In this document: positions 31,149-40,853 of the stretch, piece by piece | Position numbering within the stretch: position 1 is the stretch's first letter | Layout of the letters: every line of letters starts with the position of its first letter | Origin: Odoribacter sp. | GTDB lineage: Bacteria; Bacteroidota; Bacteroidia; Bacteroidales; Marinifilaceae | Length of the DNA stretch: 64,000 nt | Direction: 5' to 3' | Assembly (NCBI GenBank): GCA_020024465.1 | Contig: JAHHTT010000002.1 | Location: forward strand, 62,001 to 126,000 | The notes under the pieces: generated by a model | Told to the model about the DNA's origin: nothing | Database searches by the model: none | The model's input: only the letters and a program-made list of their open reading frames with translations | Program-made: the position numbers and the translations under genes

Positions 31149-31472
31149 ATGGACTTGGAAATCAACAAGGGGATCGGCAGGAACGTGGAGTTCAAGGGGC
31201 TGGAAAGCCAGTACCTCTTCATCTTCTGCGGCGGTCTGCTCGCCGTGTTCGTGGTGTTCGTCATCCTGTACATGGCGGGCGTGAACCAGTGGGTGTGCAT
31301 CGGCTTCGGCGTGGCTGCGGCTACGCTGCTGGTATGGCTGACCTTCCGGCTGAACGCCCGGTACGGCACGCACGGGCTGATGAAGGCAGCCGCCCGCAGG
31401 CGGCATCCGAGGTACGTGGTGAACCGCCTGAAAATCCCCCGATTATTCACCTTTAAACACTGGCAAGAATGA
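31149..31472 (+). CDS. traF: TraF, DUF4133 membrane protein (VirB3-like)
   Basis: 107 residues. Opens with INKGIGRNVEFKGLESQYLFIF, the usual DUF4133 start, followed by two membrane helices and a basic C-terminus (AARRRHPRYVVNRLKI). Like VirB3 it directly precedes the VirB4-type ATPase TraG and overlaps its start codon. Confidence 0.9.
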   Translation: MDLEINKGIGRNVEFKGLESQYLFIFCGGLLAVFVVFVILYMAGVNQWVCIGFGVAAATLLVWLTFRLNARYGTHGLMKAAARRRHPRYVVNRLKIPRLFTFKHWQE

Positions 31473-33008
31473 GAAACGTAATGAAAGCGGCGACGCTCGA
31501 AAGCAAGTTCCCGCTGCTGGCGGTGGAGAACGGCTGCATCGTGAGCAAGGAGGCGGACGTGACGGTCGCCTTCAGGGTGGAACTGCCGGAACTGTTCTCC
31601 GTCACGGGAAGCGAGTACGAGGCGGTCCACTCGGCTTGGCACAAGGCGGTGAAGGTGCTGCCGGAGTATTCCATCGTGCACAAGCAGGACTTCTTCATCG
31701 AGGAGAAGTACCGGCCGGAAACGGACAGGGACGACCTTAGCTTCCTGAGCCGGAGCTTTGAGAGGCACTTCAACGAACGCCCGTTCCTGAACCACTTCTG
31801 CTACCTGTTCCTTACCAAGACGACGAAGGCACGGAGCCGTCAGGAAAGCACGTTCTCCACCCTCTGCAAGGGCAGGCTTGTCCCCAAGGAGATCGAGGAC
31901 CGGGAGACGGTTACGAGGTTCCTCGAAGCCGTCGGGCAGTTCGAGAAGATCATGAACGACAGCGGTTTCGTTACGCTGCGCCGCCTCACGACGGACGAGA
32001 TCACCGGCACGGAACGGTCGGCGGGCATCGTGGAGAAGTACCTCTCGCTCTCGCAGCACGACACGACGGTGCTGAAGGACATCCAGTTGAACCCGGAGGA
32101 GATGCGCATCGGCGACGACATCCTCTGCCTGCACACCCTCTCGGACACGGAAGACCTGCCGGGCAAGGTGGCGACGGACAGCCGCTACGAGCGGCTCTCG
32201 ACCGACCGCTCGGACTGCCGCCTGTCGTTCGCCGCCCCGGTGGGCTTGCTGCTGGACTGCAACCACTGCTACAACCAGTACATCTTCATCGACGACCACG
32301 GGGAGAACCTGAAACGCTTCGAGCAGACCGCCCGGAACATGCACTCGCTCTCCCGCTACTCCCGCTCCAACCAGATCAACAAGGCATGGATCGAGGAATA
32401 CCTGAACGAGGCGCACTCGAAAGGGCTGACCTCGGTGCGCTGCCACTGCAACGTGATGGCGTGGAGCGACGACCGGGAGGAGCTTAGGCGCATCAAGAAC
32501 GAGGTGGGCAGCCAGCTCGCCCTGATGGAGTGCAAGCCGAGGCACAACACGGTGGACGTGCCCACGCTCTTCTGGGCGGCGATACCGGGCAACGAGGGGG
32601 ACTTCCCCTTCGAGGAGAGCTTCTACACGTTCATCCCGCAAGCCCTGTGCTTCTTCACCGAGGAGACGAACTACAAGGACTCGCTCTCGCCCTTCGGCAT
32701 CAAGATGGCGGACAGGATGACGGGCAGACCGCTGCATCTGGACATCAGCGACCTGCCGATGAAGAAAGGGGTGATCTCGAACCGCAACAAGTTCGTCCTC
32801 GGTCCGAGCGGGAGCGGCAAGTCGTTCTTCATGAACCACCTCGTGCGCCAGTATTACGAGCAAAACAGCCACATCGTGCTGATCGACACGGGCAACTCGT
32901 ACCAAGGGCTGTGCGAGCTGATCCACCGCAAGACCAAGGGCGAGGACGGGATTTACTACACGTACACGGAGGAGAAGCCCATCAGCTTCAACCCCTTCTT
33001 CACGGACG
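31469..33008 (+). CDS. traG: TraG (VirB4-like ATPase), exon 1
   Basis: Codes for 513 residues and one extra base. VirB4/TraG features: LESKFPLLAVENGCIVSKEADVTVAFRVELPELFSV at the start, FCYLFLTKTT, and Walker A LGPSGSGKSFFMNHLVRQYY near residue 444, then VLIDTGNSYQGL. The coding sequence breaks after ...NPFFTD at base 33008, where a group II intron beginning GTGCG is inserted. Reading on gives only eight more residues before a stop at 33029-33031. Joined to base 35519 it continues TDDYKFSVEKKDSIKTLLLALW, which is normal for TraG, so splicing would restore the frame. Confidence 0.88.
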
Positions 33009-33596
33009 GTGCGCCCATAATGGAAGCGTAGTAAATATCTCTTTAGCAAGAGATTAGGTTAGAGTTCAAATTTCATAAATGTAACAAAATGAAAAGGAAA
33101 CCTACTCCCAGCCAACTTATCCTAAAGGGAAACCCGAGGGGGAGTGCAGCATGTTGGAAAAGCGATAAGTCAACAAATTGTCATGTTGCGACTGAATTGC
33201 GAGGGGGAACGATAGACACGAGGATGAAGCCTGATTGGTTGAACGATAGCTCAGTGGCAAATGAAGAAGCGATGGCGAAAGACAATTATATACGCCATAC
33301 TGTGATACCTTTTCTCAGTCGTTCGGGAGAAGAGGCAAGAACTAATTACAGCACAACCGTAATAAACGGAGAAAAGAGCGAACGTCGCATCCGACAGTCT
33401 ATCACGCTAATAGTTATTACGCTAACTAAATGGGGATTGCCTAAACCGAAACGCCGTAAGGCTATAGAGTTTGCTCTTGAATATTCGGCATGGCAACGGA
33501 GCTTCCATAGTAGTCCGAACAGGGGAAAGCCTTGTACATGGCGAAGGGAAGCAGTTGATAATTTTAATATAAATCAAAGGAAAACGTGAGAGACGT

Positions 33597-35405
33597 ATGA
33601 GAAATCCAGAGAAAGTATTAAACACTTTATGTTTACACAGCAAAGTTTCGGACTATAAGTACGAAAGACTGTATCGTATCCTATTCAATGAAGATATGTT
33701 TTATGTTGCTTATCAGCGTATATACGCCAAGCAAGGTAACATGACATCAGGCGCAGATGGCAAAACAATAGACCAAATGAGCATTCAGAGAATAGAACAT
33801 ATTATTGAAAGTCTTAAAAATGAGACTTATCAACCCAAACCTGCAAAGAGGGTATATATTCCCAAAAAGAATGGCGGAAACCGTCCATTGGGAATACCAT
33901 CTTTTGAGGATAAGTTAGTGCAAGAGGTAGCACGTATGATATTAGAAGCTATTTATGAGGGGCATTTTGAAAGCACCTCACACGGCTTCAGACCATACAA
34001 AAGTTGCCATACTGCATTAACACATATTCAACATCAGTTCACAGGAACACGTTGGTTTATAGAAGGAGACATTAAAGGTTTCTTTGATAATATAAACCAC
34101 AACATACTGATAGATACTCTTCGAGAACGAATATCAGATGAACGTTTCCTAAGGTTGGTGAGAAAGTTTCTCAATGCAGGATATGTTGATAATTGGAAAT
34201 ATAACCGCACATACTCAGGAACACCTCAAGGTGGAATTATTAGCCCAATATTGGCTAACATCTATCTCGACAAGTTCGATAAGTACATAAACGAGTATAT
34301 TGAAAGGTTCAATAAAGGTGAGAAAAAAAGACGTAATGCAGTCTACTTTCAAAAGAATACCCAAGCGGTAAATCTAAGAAAGAAACTTAAAGTAGAAACT
34401 GACCCTTGTGTAAAGGCAGAGCTAACAGAAAAAGCAAAGAAATTACAAATAGAGATGCGTAATATACCATGTAGTCATGATATGGACGAAAATTACAGAA
34501 GAATGAAGTATGTAAGATATGCAGATGACTTCATCATTGGAGTTATTGGTTCTAAAGTAGATTGCGAAAAGATTAAAGCTGACATCACGAAATACATGAG
34601 CGATGTTCTTAATCTTGAACTCTCAGCAGAGAAAACGTTGATAACCCATGCACAAGACACTGCAAAATTTCTTGGGTATGAACTCTCTGTGAGGAAATCC
34701 TATGCGATGAAACGAAATCGTAAAGGAGTTCTCCAGCGTGATTTTAATGGTAGAGTTGTGCTTACGCTGCCAATAGAGACCGTAAAGAAGAAGCTAAAAG
34801 AGTACGATGCCATAAGTTTCGAGCAAGCAAACGGCAAAGAAATCTGGAAGCCAAAATCCCGGTCACATTTAACAGCTATGCAACCACACGATATATTAGC
34901 CCAATTCAATTGGGAAATACGTGGGTTCTATAACTATTACAGTATTGCTAATAATGTATCTGCCACATGTTCTAAGTTTGGTTACATCATGGAGTACAGT
35001 ATGTATCTAACACTTGCTCAAAAGCTAAGAAGTACAATAAGCAAGTTGAAGAAAAAGTACGAGACAAACAAGCAGTTTATAATCCCATACAAGGATGATA
35101 AAGGGCGACAACAGTACCGAATACTGTATGATGATGGATTTAAACGCCAAACAACAAACGCAAACACAAATTGCGACACACAACCATTTACCGTAATTGT
35201 GCCACCTCCAACATTGGTGGAGAGGCTCAAAACTAATCGTTGTGAACTCTGCGGAGTAGAAAGTCCTACTGTTATGCACCACGTCCGTACACTCAAAACT
35301 CTATCAAAGGAGTACGAATGGAACAGAATAATGCTAAACAGAAACCGAAAAACTCTCGCTGTATGTCCAAGTTGCAACGCAAAGATACAAGAACATGAAA
35401 AATAA
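33597..35405 (+). CDS. ltrA: Group II intron-encoded protein (reverse transcriptase/maturase/HNH)
   Basis: 602 residues. Reverse-transcriptase core with RVYIPKKNGGNRPLGIPSFEDKLVQEV, STSHGFRPYKSCHTALTHI, SGTPQGGIISPILANIYLDKFD and the catalytic YADDF at about 308. Maturase (X) domain with the LKKYE/FNWEIRGFYNYY region. C-terminal HNH endonuclease: CELCGVESPTVMHHV ... CPSCNAKI, both zinc-binding cysteine pairs present. It appears intact, so the intron could still splice and home by retrotransposition. Confidence 0.95.
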   Translation: MRNPEKVLNTLCLHSKVSDYKYERLYRILFNEDMFYVAYQRIYAKQGNMTSGADGKTIDQMSIQRIEHIIESLKNETYQPKPAKRVYIPKKNGGNRPLGIPSFEDKLVQEVARMILEAIYEGHFESTSHGFRPYKSCHTALTHIQHQFTGTRWFIEGDIKGFFDNINHNILIDTLRERISDERFLRLVRKFLNAGYVDNWKYNRTYSGTPQGGIISPILANIYLDKFDKYINEYIERFNKGEKKRRNAVYFQKNTQAVNLRKKLKVETDPCVKAELTEKAKKLQIEMRNIPCSHDMDENYRRMKYVRYADDFIIGVIGSKVDCEKIKADITKYMSDVLNLELSAEKTLITHAQDTAKFLGYELSVRKSYAMKRNRKGVLQRDFNGRVVLTLPIETVKKKLKEYDAISFEQANGKEIWKPKSRSHLTAMQPHDILAQFNWEIRGFYNYYSIANNVSATCSKFGYIMEYSMYLTLAQKLRSTISKLKKKYETNKQFIIPYKDDKGRQQYRILYDDGFKRQTTNANTNCDTQPFTVIVPPPTLVERLKTNRCELCGVESPTVMHHVRTLKTLSKEYEWNRIMLNRNRKTLAVCPSCNAKIQEHEK

Positions 35406-35423
35406 AGTGCATTTATCAACGGA

Positions 35424-35457
35424 GAGCCGTATACATCGAGAGGTGTACGTACGGTTC
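35424..35457 (+). ncRNA. Group II intron domain V
   Basis: 34-nt hairpin starting GAGCCGTATAC and ending GTACGGTTC with a GAGA-type loop; the most conserved element of group II introns and part of the catalytic core. Confidence 0.9.
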
Positions 35458-35518
35458 GGGGGCAGGCTCTCGAAAACCTGTCGTAGCAATACGACAAGGC
35501 GTCGAGTGCCGAGCCTAC

Positions 35519-36479
35519 ACTACAAGTTCAGCGTGGAGAAGAAGGACAGCATCAAGACGCTGCTGCTGGCGCTGTGGAAGGGCGAGGACGAGAAGGTCAC
35601 GAAGACGGAGAGCGGCGAGCTGGGCAGTGCGGTGTCGGCGTACATCCGCCGGATACAACAGAACCGGGACATCGCCCCCTCGTTCGACACCTTCTACGAG
35701 TACATGCTGAACGATTACCGGAAGGAGCTGGCTGCAAGGGACATCAAGGTGAGCCGGGAGGACTTCAACATCGACAACTTCCTGACCACGCTGCGGCAGT
35801 ATTACAAGGGCGGGCGCTACGACTTCCTGCTGAACTCGAACGAGAACATCGACCTGCTGCACAAGCGGTTCATCGTCTTCGAGATCGACGCCGTGAAGGA
35901 CAACGCCGAGCTGTTCCCCGTGGTTACGATCATCATCATGGAAGCCTTCATCAACAAGCTGCGCCGCCTGAAAGGGGTGCGGAAGATGCTGATCTGCGAG
36001 GAGGCTTGGAAAGCCCTTTCCTCGCCGAGCATGAGCGAGTACCTGAAATATCTCTACAAGACCGTCAGGAAATATTTCGGCGAGGCGATTGTCGTCACGC
36101 AGGAAGTCGATGATATCATCTCGTCCCCATCGTGAAGGAGGCTATCATCACCAACTCGGACTGCAAGATCCTTTTGGACCAGAAGAAGTACATGAACAAG
36201 TTCGACGGCATCCAGTCGATGCTCGGTCTGACGGACAAGGAGAAGTCGCAGATACTCTCCATCAACCTCGCCAACCATCCCGGACGGAAGTACAAGGAGG
36301 TCTGGATCGGTCTGAACGGGGTGCAGTCGGCGGTGTACGCCACGGAGGTGTCGGCTGCCGAGTACCTGACCTATACCACCGAGGAGAGCGAGAAGACGGA
36401 GGTGTTCGCACTGGCGGAAGAGCTGGGCGGCGACTTGGAGCTTGCCATCAAGCGGCTGGCGGAGACGAAGTATAAATAA
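35519..36479 (+). pseudogene. traG: TraG exon 2, with a 1-nt frameshift
   Basis: Continues TraG from the intron: YKFSVEKKDSIKTLLLALWKGEDE, Walker B region VRKMLICEEAWKALSSPSMSEYLKYLYKTVRKYFGEAIVVTQEVDDIISSP. At 36121-36130 the sequence TCGTCCCCATCGTGAAG lacks one base: the expected SSPIVKEAIITNSDCKILLDQ continues in another frame up to the stop at 36477-36479. As it stands the protein would end at a TGA at 36133-36135, losing about 115 C-terminal residues that are conserved in TraG. The missing base is most simply one C of a run (five to four). Either a real inactivating mutation or a sequencing error. Confidence 0.85.
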
Positions 36480-36499
36480 TGTGCCGATGCGCTGGCGGG

Positions 36500-36650
36500 G
36501 AGCGGCGGACAGGTTGCCGGACGGGTGGTTGATTGACCGGACGAACGGCTGAAGGGTCGGATGATTGACCAAACGGCTAAACGGTCAAACGGTTAAACAG
36601 TTAAACGGCTGGATGTACAAACGGCTAAACGATATGGAGAGAATAAAATT
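36500..36650 (+). repeat. Degenerate octamer repeats after traG
   Basis: Non-coding spacer with the same words as the tract before traA: CAAACGGC TAAACGGT CAAACGGT TAAACAGT TAAACGGC in direct succession from 36570, an 8-bp period. A 20-base string starting AAACGGCTAAACGGTC is shared by both tracts. Confidence 0.7.
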
Positions 36651-36678
36651 TTGTAAAACTTAAAAAAACGGAATCAAG

Positions 36679-37041
36679 ATGAGACGATTGAATTTAATCC
36701 TGCTGCTGTCGGCGGTGACGGCGGCGCTGGCGTTTGTCATTTCCTGCAAGGAGACAAATCCGGAACGGTTGGAAAAGATGTGCGGCGAATGGGTCAGCAC
36801 GGGCGGAAAGCCGCCCTTCACCCTCTGGGAAGAGGACGGCAGGTACCGTGTGACGGTCATGCACAGGAACCACACGGGCGGCAGTGAAGCGGAAACCTAC
36901 CTCGTCCGGGAAACGGAAGGGGTGCTGTTCATCGAGACGGGCTTCGCCGTGATGATGGACTATGACCGGGAGAAAGACCGCATCCGGCTGTCGCCGGGCG
37001 GAGAGTACAGGAGAAAGAGTGACGGAACCCTAAAACAGTAA
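36679..37041 (+). CDS. DUF3876 lipoprotein of the tra operon
   Basis: 120 residues: a lipoprotein signal peptide (LILLLSAVTAALAFVISCKE, lipobox VISC) and a small beta-rich domain: MCGEWVSTGGKPPFTLWEEDGRYRVTVMHRN ... GVLFIETGFAVMMDYDREKDRIRLSPGGEYRR, which fits DUF3876. Common between traG and traI in these operons (about the traH place). Outer-membrane or periplasmic; function unknown. Four bases before traI. Confidence 0.8.
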   Translation: MRRLNLILLLSAVTAALAFVISCKETNPERLEKMCGEWVSTGGKPPFTLWEEDGRYRVTVMHRNHTGGSEAETYLVRETEGVLFIETGFAVMMDYDREKDRIRLSPGGEYRRKSDGTLKQ

Positions 37042-37045
37042 GGAC

Positions 37046-37675
37046 ATGAGAACGATAAAGACAATCATCGTGGGCGTAGCGTGCCTGACGGCAGGTGCGG
37101 CCAACGCCCAGTGGGTCGTACACGATCCCGGCAATCTGGCGCAGGGCATCATCAACACGACCAAGGAGATCGTGGAGACCTCCGCCACCGCACAGCACAC
37201 GCTGGACGGATTCAAGGAGACGGCGAAGATATTCGAGCAGGGACGGAAGTATTACGATGCGCTCAAGGCGGTGCATGACGTGGTGAAAGGCGGCGTGAAG
37301 GTGAAGAAGTCCATCGAGATGGTGGCGGACATCTCGGAAATCTACGTGCGCAACTACCAGAAGATGCTCGGCGACCCGAACTACACGCCGGACGAGCTGT
37401 CAACCATCTCGTTCGGGTACGCCAAGCTGCTCTCCGAGAGCGCGGACATCCTGCAAGATCTGAAGAACGTGGTGAACGTGACGGGGATGTCGCTCTCGGA
37501 CGCCGAGCGGCTGGCGATCATCGACCAGAGCTACAAGCGGCTGCTGGAGTACCGCAACCTCGTGCAGTATTACACGGACAAGAACATCTCGGTGAGCTAC
37601 CTGCGGGCGAAGAAGAAAAAGGACGCCGACCGGGTGGTGGCTCTCTACGGGGATGCGGAAGACCGTTACTGGTGA
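37046..37675 (+). CDS. traI: TraI, DUF4141 (VirB5-like) periplasmic protein
   Basis: 209 residues with a signal peptide (IIVGVACLTAGAANA) and a helical body: WVVHDPGNLAQGIINTTKEIVETSATAQHTLDGFKETAKIFEQGRKYYDALKAV, the DUF4141 pattern, close in architecture to VirB5 proteins that cap or assemble the pilus. Basic C-terminus (RAKKKKDADR). Operon member between the DUF3876 lipoprotein and traJ. Confidence 0.88.
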   Translation: MRTIKTIIVGVACLTAGAANAQWVVHDPGNLAQGIINTTKEIVETSATAQHTLDGFKETAKIFEQGRKYYDALKAVHDVVKGGVKVKKSIEMVADISEIYVRNYQKMLGDPNYTPDELSTISFGYAKLLSESADILQDLKNVVNVTGMSLSDAERLAIIDQSYKRLLEYRNLVQYYTDKNISVSYLRAKKKKDADRVVALYGDAEDRYW

Positions 37676-37724
37676 GAGTGGCAATATATAATAATGTTCA
37701 CGTACATAAATATAATATAAGACT

Positions 37725-38729
37725 ATGTTGTTAGCGATAGACTTCACGAACCTGCACGAGATATTGCAGGCATTGTATCAGGACATGATGCCGCTCTGCG
37801 AGAAGCTGACGGGGGTAGCCAAGGGAATCGCCGGGCTGGGTGCGCTGTTCTACGTAGCCGCCAAGGTGTGGCAGGCGCTCGCCCGTGCCGAGCCCATCGA
37901 CGTGTATCCGCTGCTGCGCCCGTTCGCCATCGGGCTGTGCATCCTCTTCTTCCCCACCTTCGTCATCGGCACGATCAACACGGTGCTCTCGCCCGTGGTG
38001 AAGGGCTGCCACGGGATGCTCGAATCACAGACCTTCGACATGAACCGATACCGGGAACAGAAGGAGACGCTGGAGAGGGAGGCGTTCCGCCGTGACCCGG
38101 AGAAGGCGTATCTGGCGAGCAAGGAGGACTTCGACAAGAAGCTCGACGAGCTGGGCTGGTCGCCCAAGGACTTGAAGACGATGGCGGTGATGTACATTGA
38201 CCGGACGGAGTACAACATGAAGCGGAGCATCCGGCTGTGGTTCCAAGAACTGCTCGAACTGCTGTTCCAGTCGGCTGCGCTGGTGATCGACACGATACGG
38301 ACGTTCTTCCTGATCGCCCTCTCCATCCTCGGTCCGATAGCGTTCGCCCTCTCGGTCTATGACGGGTTCCAGAGCACGCTCACGCAGTGGATAACGAGGT
38401 ACATCTCCATCTACATGTGGCTGCCCGTGAGCGACCTGTTCAGCTCGGTGCTGGCACGCATCCAAGTGCTGATGCTCACCCGTGACATCGAGGCGATGAG
38501 CGACCCGACCTTCATCCCGGACAGCTCGAACACGGTGTACATCATCTTTTTAATCATCGGGATATTCGGGTACTTCACCATACCGACCGTCGCCAACTGG
38601 ATCATCATGGCGGGCGGGGTGAGCCATGCCAACCGTGCGATGAACCAGACCGCCACGAAGATAGGCAACGTCGCCGCAGCGGGTGCGGGCGCAGCCGTGG
38701 GGAACATCGCCGGAAGGATCGTCAAGTAG
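37725..38729 (+). CDS. traJ: TraJ, polytopic membrane protein (VirB6-like)
   Basis: 334 residues with at least five membrane helices: around 25-45, 60-90 (LLRPFAIGLCILFFPTFVIGTINTVLSP), 185-215 (FFLIALSILGPIAFALSVY), and 275-305 (VYIIFLIIGIFGYFTIPTVANWIIMAGGV). The SQTFDMNRYREQKE and GFQSTLTQWITRYISIYMWLPVSDLFSSVLARIQVL segments are typical of Bacteroidota TraJ. It forms part of the inner-membrane mating channel. Confidence 0.92.
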   Translation: MLLAIDFTNLHEILQALYQDMMPLCEKLTGVAKGIAGLGALFYVAAKVWQALARAEPIDVYPLLRPFAIGLCILFFPTFVIGTINTVLSPVVKGCHGMLESQTFDMNRYREQKETLEREAFRRDPEKAYLASKEDFDKKLDELGWSPKDLKTMAVMYIDRTEYNMKRSIRLWFQELLELLFQSAALVIDTIRTFFLIALSILGPIAFALSVYDGFQSTLTQWITRYISIYMWLPVSDLFSSVLARIQVLMLTRDIEAMSDPTFIPDSSNTVYIIFLIIGIFGYFTIPTVANWIIMAGGVSHANRAMNQTATKIGNVAAAGAGAAVGNIAGRIVK

Positions 38730-38778
38730 CGGCGGATGTCCCAAGAACATGAGTCATAACGAATAAAAAACCGGAAAC

Positions 38779-39402
38779 ATGGAATTTAAAAGTTTGAAAA
38801 ATATCGAAACGAGCTTCAGGCAGATACGGCTCTTTACGCTGGTGTTCGCCAGCCTGTGCGCCGTGGTGACGGGCTTCGCCCTGTGGAAGTCGTACAGCTT
38901 CGCCGAGGCGCAGCGGCAGAAGATCTACGTGCTGGACAACGGCAAGAGCCTGATGCTGGCACTCTCGCAGGACGTGCGGCAGAACCGCCCGGTGGAGGCA
39001 CGGGAACACGTGCGCCGCTTCCACGAGCTGTTCTTCACGCTCTCGCCCGACAAGTCGGCTATCGAGGGCAACATCAGGCGTTCGCTGCTGCTGGCGGACA
39101 AGAGCGCCTTCAACTACTACAAGGACCTCTCGGAAAAGGGGTATTACAACCGGATAATCTCGGGGAACATCAACCAGATGATAGAGATAGACAGCCTGCG
39201 GTGCGACTTCGACAAGTACCCGTACAGCGTGCGGACATTCGCCCGGCAGATCATCCTTAGGGAAAGCTCTGTTACGGAGCGCAGCCTTGTGACCCGCTGC
39301 CGTCTGCTGGATGCGGTCAGGAGCGACAACAACCCGCAGGGCTTCATCATCGAGGGCTTCGAGGTCACGGAGAACAAGGATTTGCAGACCCTCAAACGCT
39401 GA
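38779..39402 (+). CDS. traK: TraK (VirB8-like)
   Basis: 207 residues: FKSLKNIETSFRQIRLFTLVFASLCAVVTGFALWKSYSFAEAQRQKIYVLDNGKSLMLALSQD, i.e. one N-terminal membrane helix followed by a periplasmic NTF2-like domain with RFHELFFTLSPDKSAIEGNIRRSLLLADKSAFNYYKDLSEKGYYNR. Standard Bacteroidota TraK, the assembly platform of the channel. Five bases before traL. Confidence 0.92.
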   Translation: MEFKSLKNIETSFRQIRLFTLVFASLCAVVTGFALWKSYSFAEAQRQKIYVLDNGKSLMLALSQDVRQNRPVEAREHVRRFHELFFTLSPDKSAIEGNIRRSLLLADKSAFNYYKDLSEKGYYNRIISGNINQMIEIDSLRCDFDKYPYSVRTFARQIILRESSVTERSLVTRCRLLDAVRSDNNPQGFIIEGFEVTENKDLQTLKR

Positions 39403-39407
39403 CGGAC

Positions 39408-39692
39408 ATGATAGGCAAGTTCATCACAAAGGCGCAGGACTGGGCGGACGGGAAGCTCCGCCGCCTCGCCGGGCGTATCTCGCCCGACATGCGTGTGGCA
39501 ATCATCCTCGTGATGCTGGCGGCGTTCGGCGCACTGTCGGTCTATATGACCGTCGCCTCCATCTACCGCATCGGCAGGAACGACGGGAAGGAACTGGGGA
39601 TAGAGCATGTCAGGCGCCTGCAATTGCCCAATGACAGTATTGTCAACCCTTTTGAAAGCGGACGGCATGGGACTGGCGGAGAGGTTGAGTGA
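39408..39692 (+). CDS. traL: TraL, DUF3989 small membrane protein
   Basis: 94 residues with one membrane helix (MRVAIILVMLAAFGALSVYMTVASIY) preceded by a basic amphipathic segment (WADGKLRRLAGRISPD) and a short periplasmic tail. Matches TraL of CTnDOT-like operons. Its 3' end overlaps the next gene by 26 bp. Confidence 0.85.
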   Translation: MIGKFITKAQDWADGKLRRLAGRISPDMRVAIILVMLAAFGALSVYMTVASIYRIGRNDGKELGIEHVRRLQLPNDSIVNPFESGRHGTGGEVE

Positions 39693-40833
39693 GTGGCTGC
39701 TCCGCCGCCGGGAGCGGCAGGAGGAGCGGAACATGAGGCAGGTAACGGCGTATTTCGGGAGCCTGCTGAAAAAGAGGCGTGCGGATGCCGGCGCAATCCT
39801 CCAGTCCGTCAGGGACTACCGGGACTGCCCGGAGGTGACAAGGAAACAGGCGGAGCTGCTGCTGGAACACAGGTTCTTCCGGTACGTGTACCAGACGGGC
39901 TATCCCGAATGGCGGGCGGTCATGGACGCCTTGAAAGAGACCCGTTACGGGATGCGTGAGAGGGCGGCAATCCCCCGGAGCGTGAAGGAGGCGGCGGAAA
40001 GCCCGATGCTGCGTCTGGCGGCGCAATACAAGGTGCTGGAGCACGAGTACACGAGGCGCAACGCCCCGCAGCCGCTATCCCCCGAAGCGCAGGCGGAACG
40101 GGATGCGGCGCACCGGCTGCTGAACTGCTGCATGAGGGAGGGCGACCTCGACGCACTGAAAAGGCTTGCCCTGAAAGGCGAGAAACCGGACGACTCGGTG
40201 GCCATCCGCCACGGGCTGGCGGAAGGCTACCGCAGGCTCGAAGAACTGAGCCGGGAATGGAGCGAGGAGATGCGGGGCGACAACCACACCGTCATGGAAC
40301 AGATCGAGTTGCGGGAGGCGGACGAGCGGGGAAAGCTGATGCGGCAAGCCGCCGCCCTTTACGAGAGGAAGACGGGCGGCATACTGCCCGGCGACTATCT
40401 GGAAGCGGTGAAGGCGGAACGGGCGCTGCTCCACGGGCTCGCCCGCCACGGCTGGGACGGTCAGCGGGAAGTACCGAAGGAGACGGTGGAGAAGTACGGG
40501 CTGATGGAGGATTTTGCCGGCATCGCCCGGCTAAGGTGGGACTACCACCTGAGCGAGGACAACGGCGACCTCTCCCGTGACTACCCGGAAGCCGCCATCG
40601 GACGCCACAACCGTGCCATTCGGGAGCGGGCGGCGAAAGAACTGGCAGGTCTGGAAGCGAGGCTGTTCCCCGAAAAGGCGGCAAGCCGGGAACGGAAGGC
40701 TGCGCACCTGCGGGCGGACAACCGGGCAAGCCCCACGGCATCGCTCAAACGGGAACGGAAGGAACCACCCGGCAAGCGGCAAGCCGGGGAGACAGGCAGG
40801 CGGAAGCCTCCGGGGAGAAGAATCAGAATGTAG
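39667..40833 (+). CDS. Helical cytoplasmic protein of unknown function between traL and traM
   Basis: 388 residues from ATG 39667 (MGLAERLSEWLLRRRERQEER). Almost entirely predicted helix, rich in Arg and Glu, no membrane segment, strongly basic C-terminus (SLKRERKEPPGKRQAGETGRRKPPGRR). The gene overlaps traL and is 20 bp before traM, so it belongs to the operon. No known domain recognised; this slot is empty in the standard CTnDOT order, so it is either an accessory of this element group or a relaxosome/pore helper. Confidence 0.65.
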   Translation: MGLAERLSEWLLRRRERQEERNMRQVTAYFGSLLKKRRADAGAILQSVRDYRDCPEVTRKQAELLLEHRFFRYVYQTGYPEWRAVMDALKETRYGMRERAAIPRSVKEAAESPMLRLAAQYKVLEHEYTRRNAPQPLSPEAQAERDAAHRLLNCCMREGDLDALKRLALKGEKPDDSVAIRHGLAEGYRRLEELSREWSEEMRGDNHTVMEQIELREADERGKLMRQAAALYERKTGGILPGDYLEAVKAERALLHGLARHGWDGQREVPKETVEKYGLMEDFAGIARLRWDYHLSEDNGDLSRDYPEAAIGRHNRAIRERAAKELAGLEARLFPEKAASRERKAAHLRADNRASPTASLKRERKEPPGKRQAGETGRRKPPGRRIRM

Positions 40834-40853
40834 GACAACCATAAATTTTTGAC

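Larger units (their letters stand above)
33009..35518 (+). mobile_element. Group II intron in traG
   Basis: 2510 bp. 5' end GTGCG; the maturase reading frame starts 588 bp in; a 34-nt domain V lies at 35424-35457 (GAGCCGTATAC ... GTACGGTTC), followed by a domain VI-like stem; the 3' end was placed at ...GCCTAC because joining 33008 to 35519 restores the TraG frame and the intron then ends in AC. It is AT-richer than traG, and oriented with the gene so that splicing could rescue TraG. Confidence 0.9.

Noticed and set aside
31109..33049. 646-codon open frame antisense to traF/traG
   Set aside because: Shadow of GC-rich codon use; low-complexity His/Arg/Val/Leu protein, no start signal, and traG on the other strand is certain.
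36115..36140. Programmed frameshift in traG
   Set aside because: No slippery heptamer, no stimulatory structure seen, and related TraG proteins are read in one frame.
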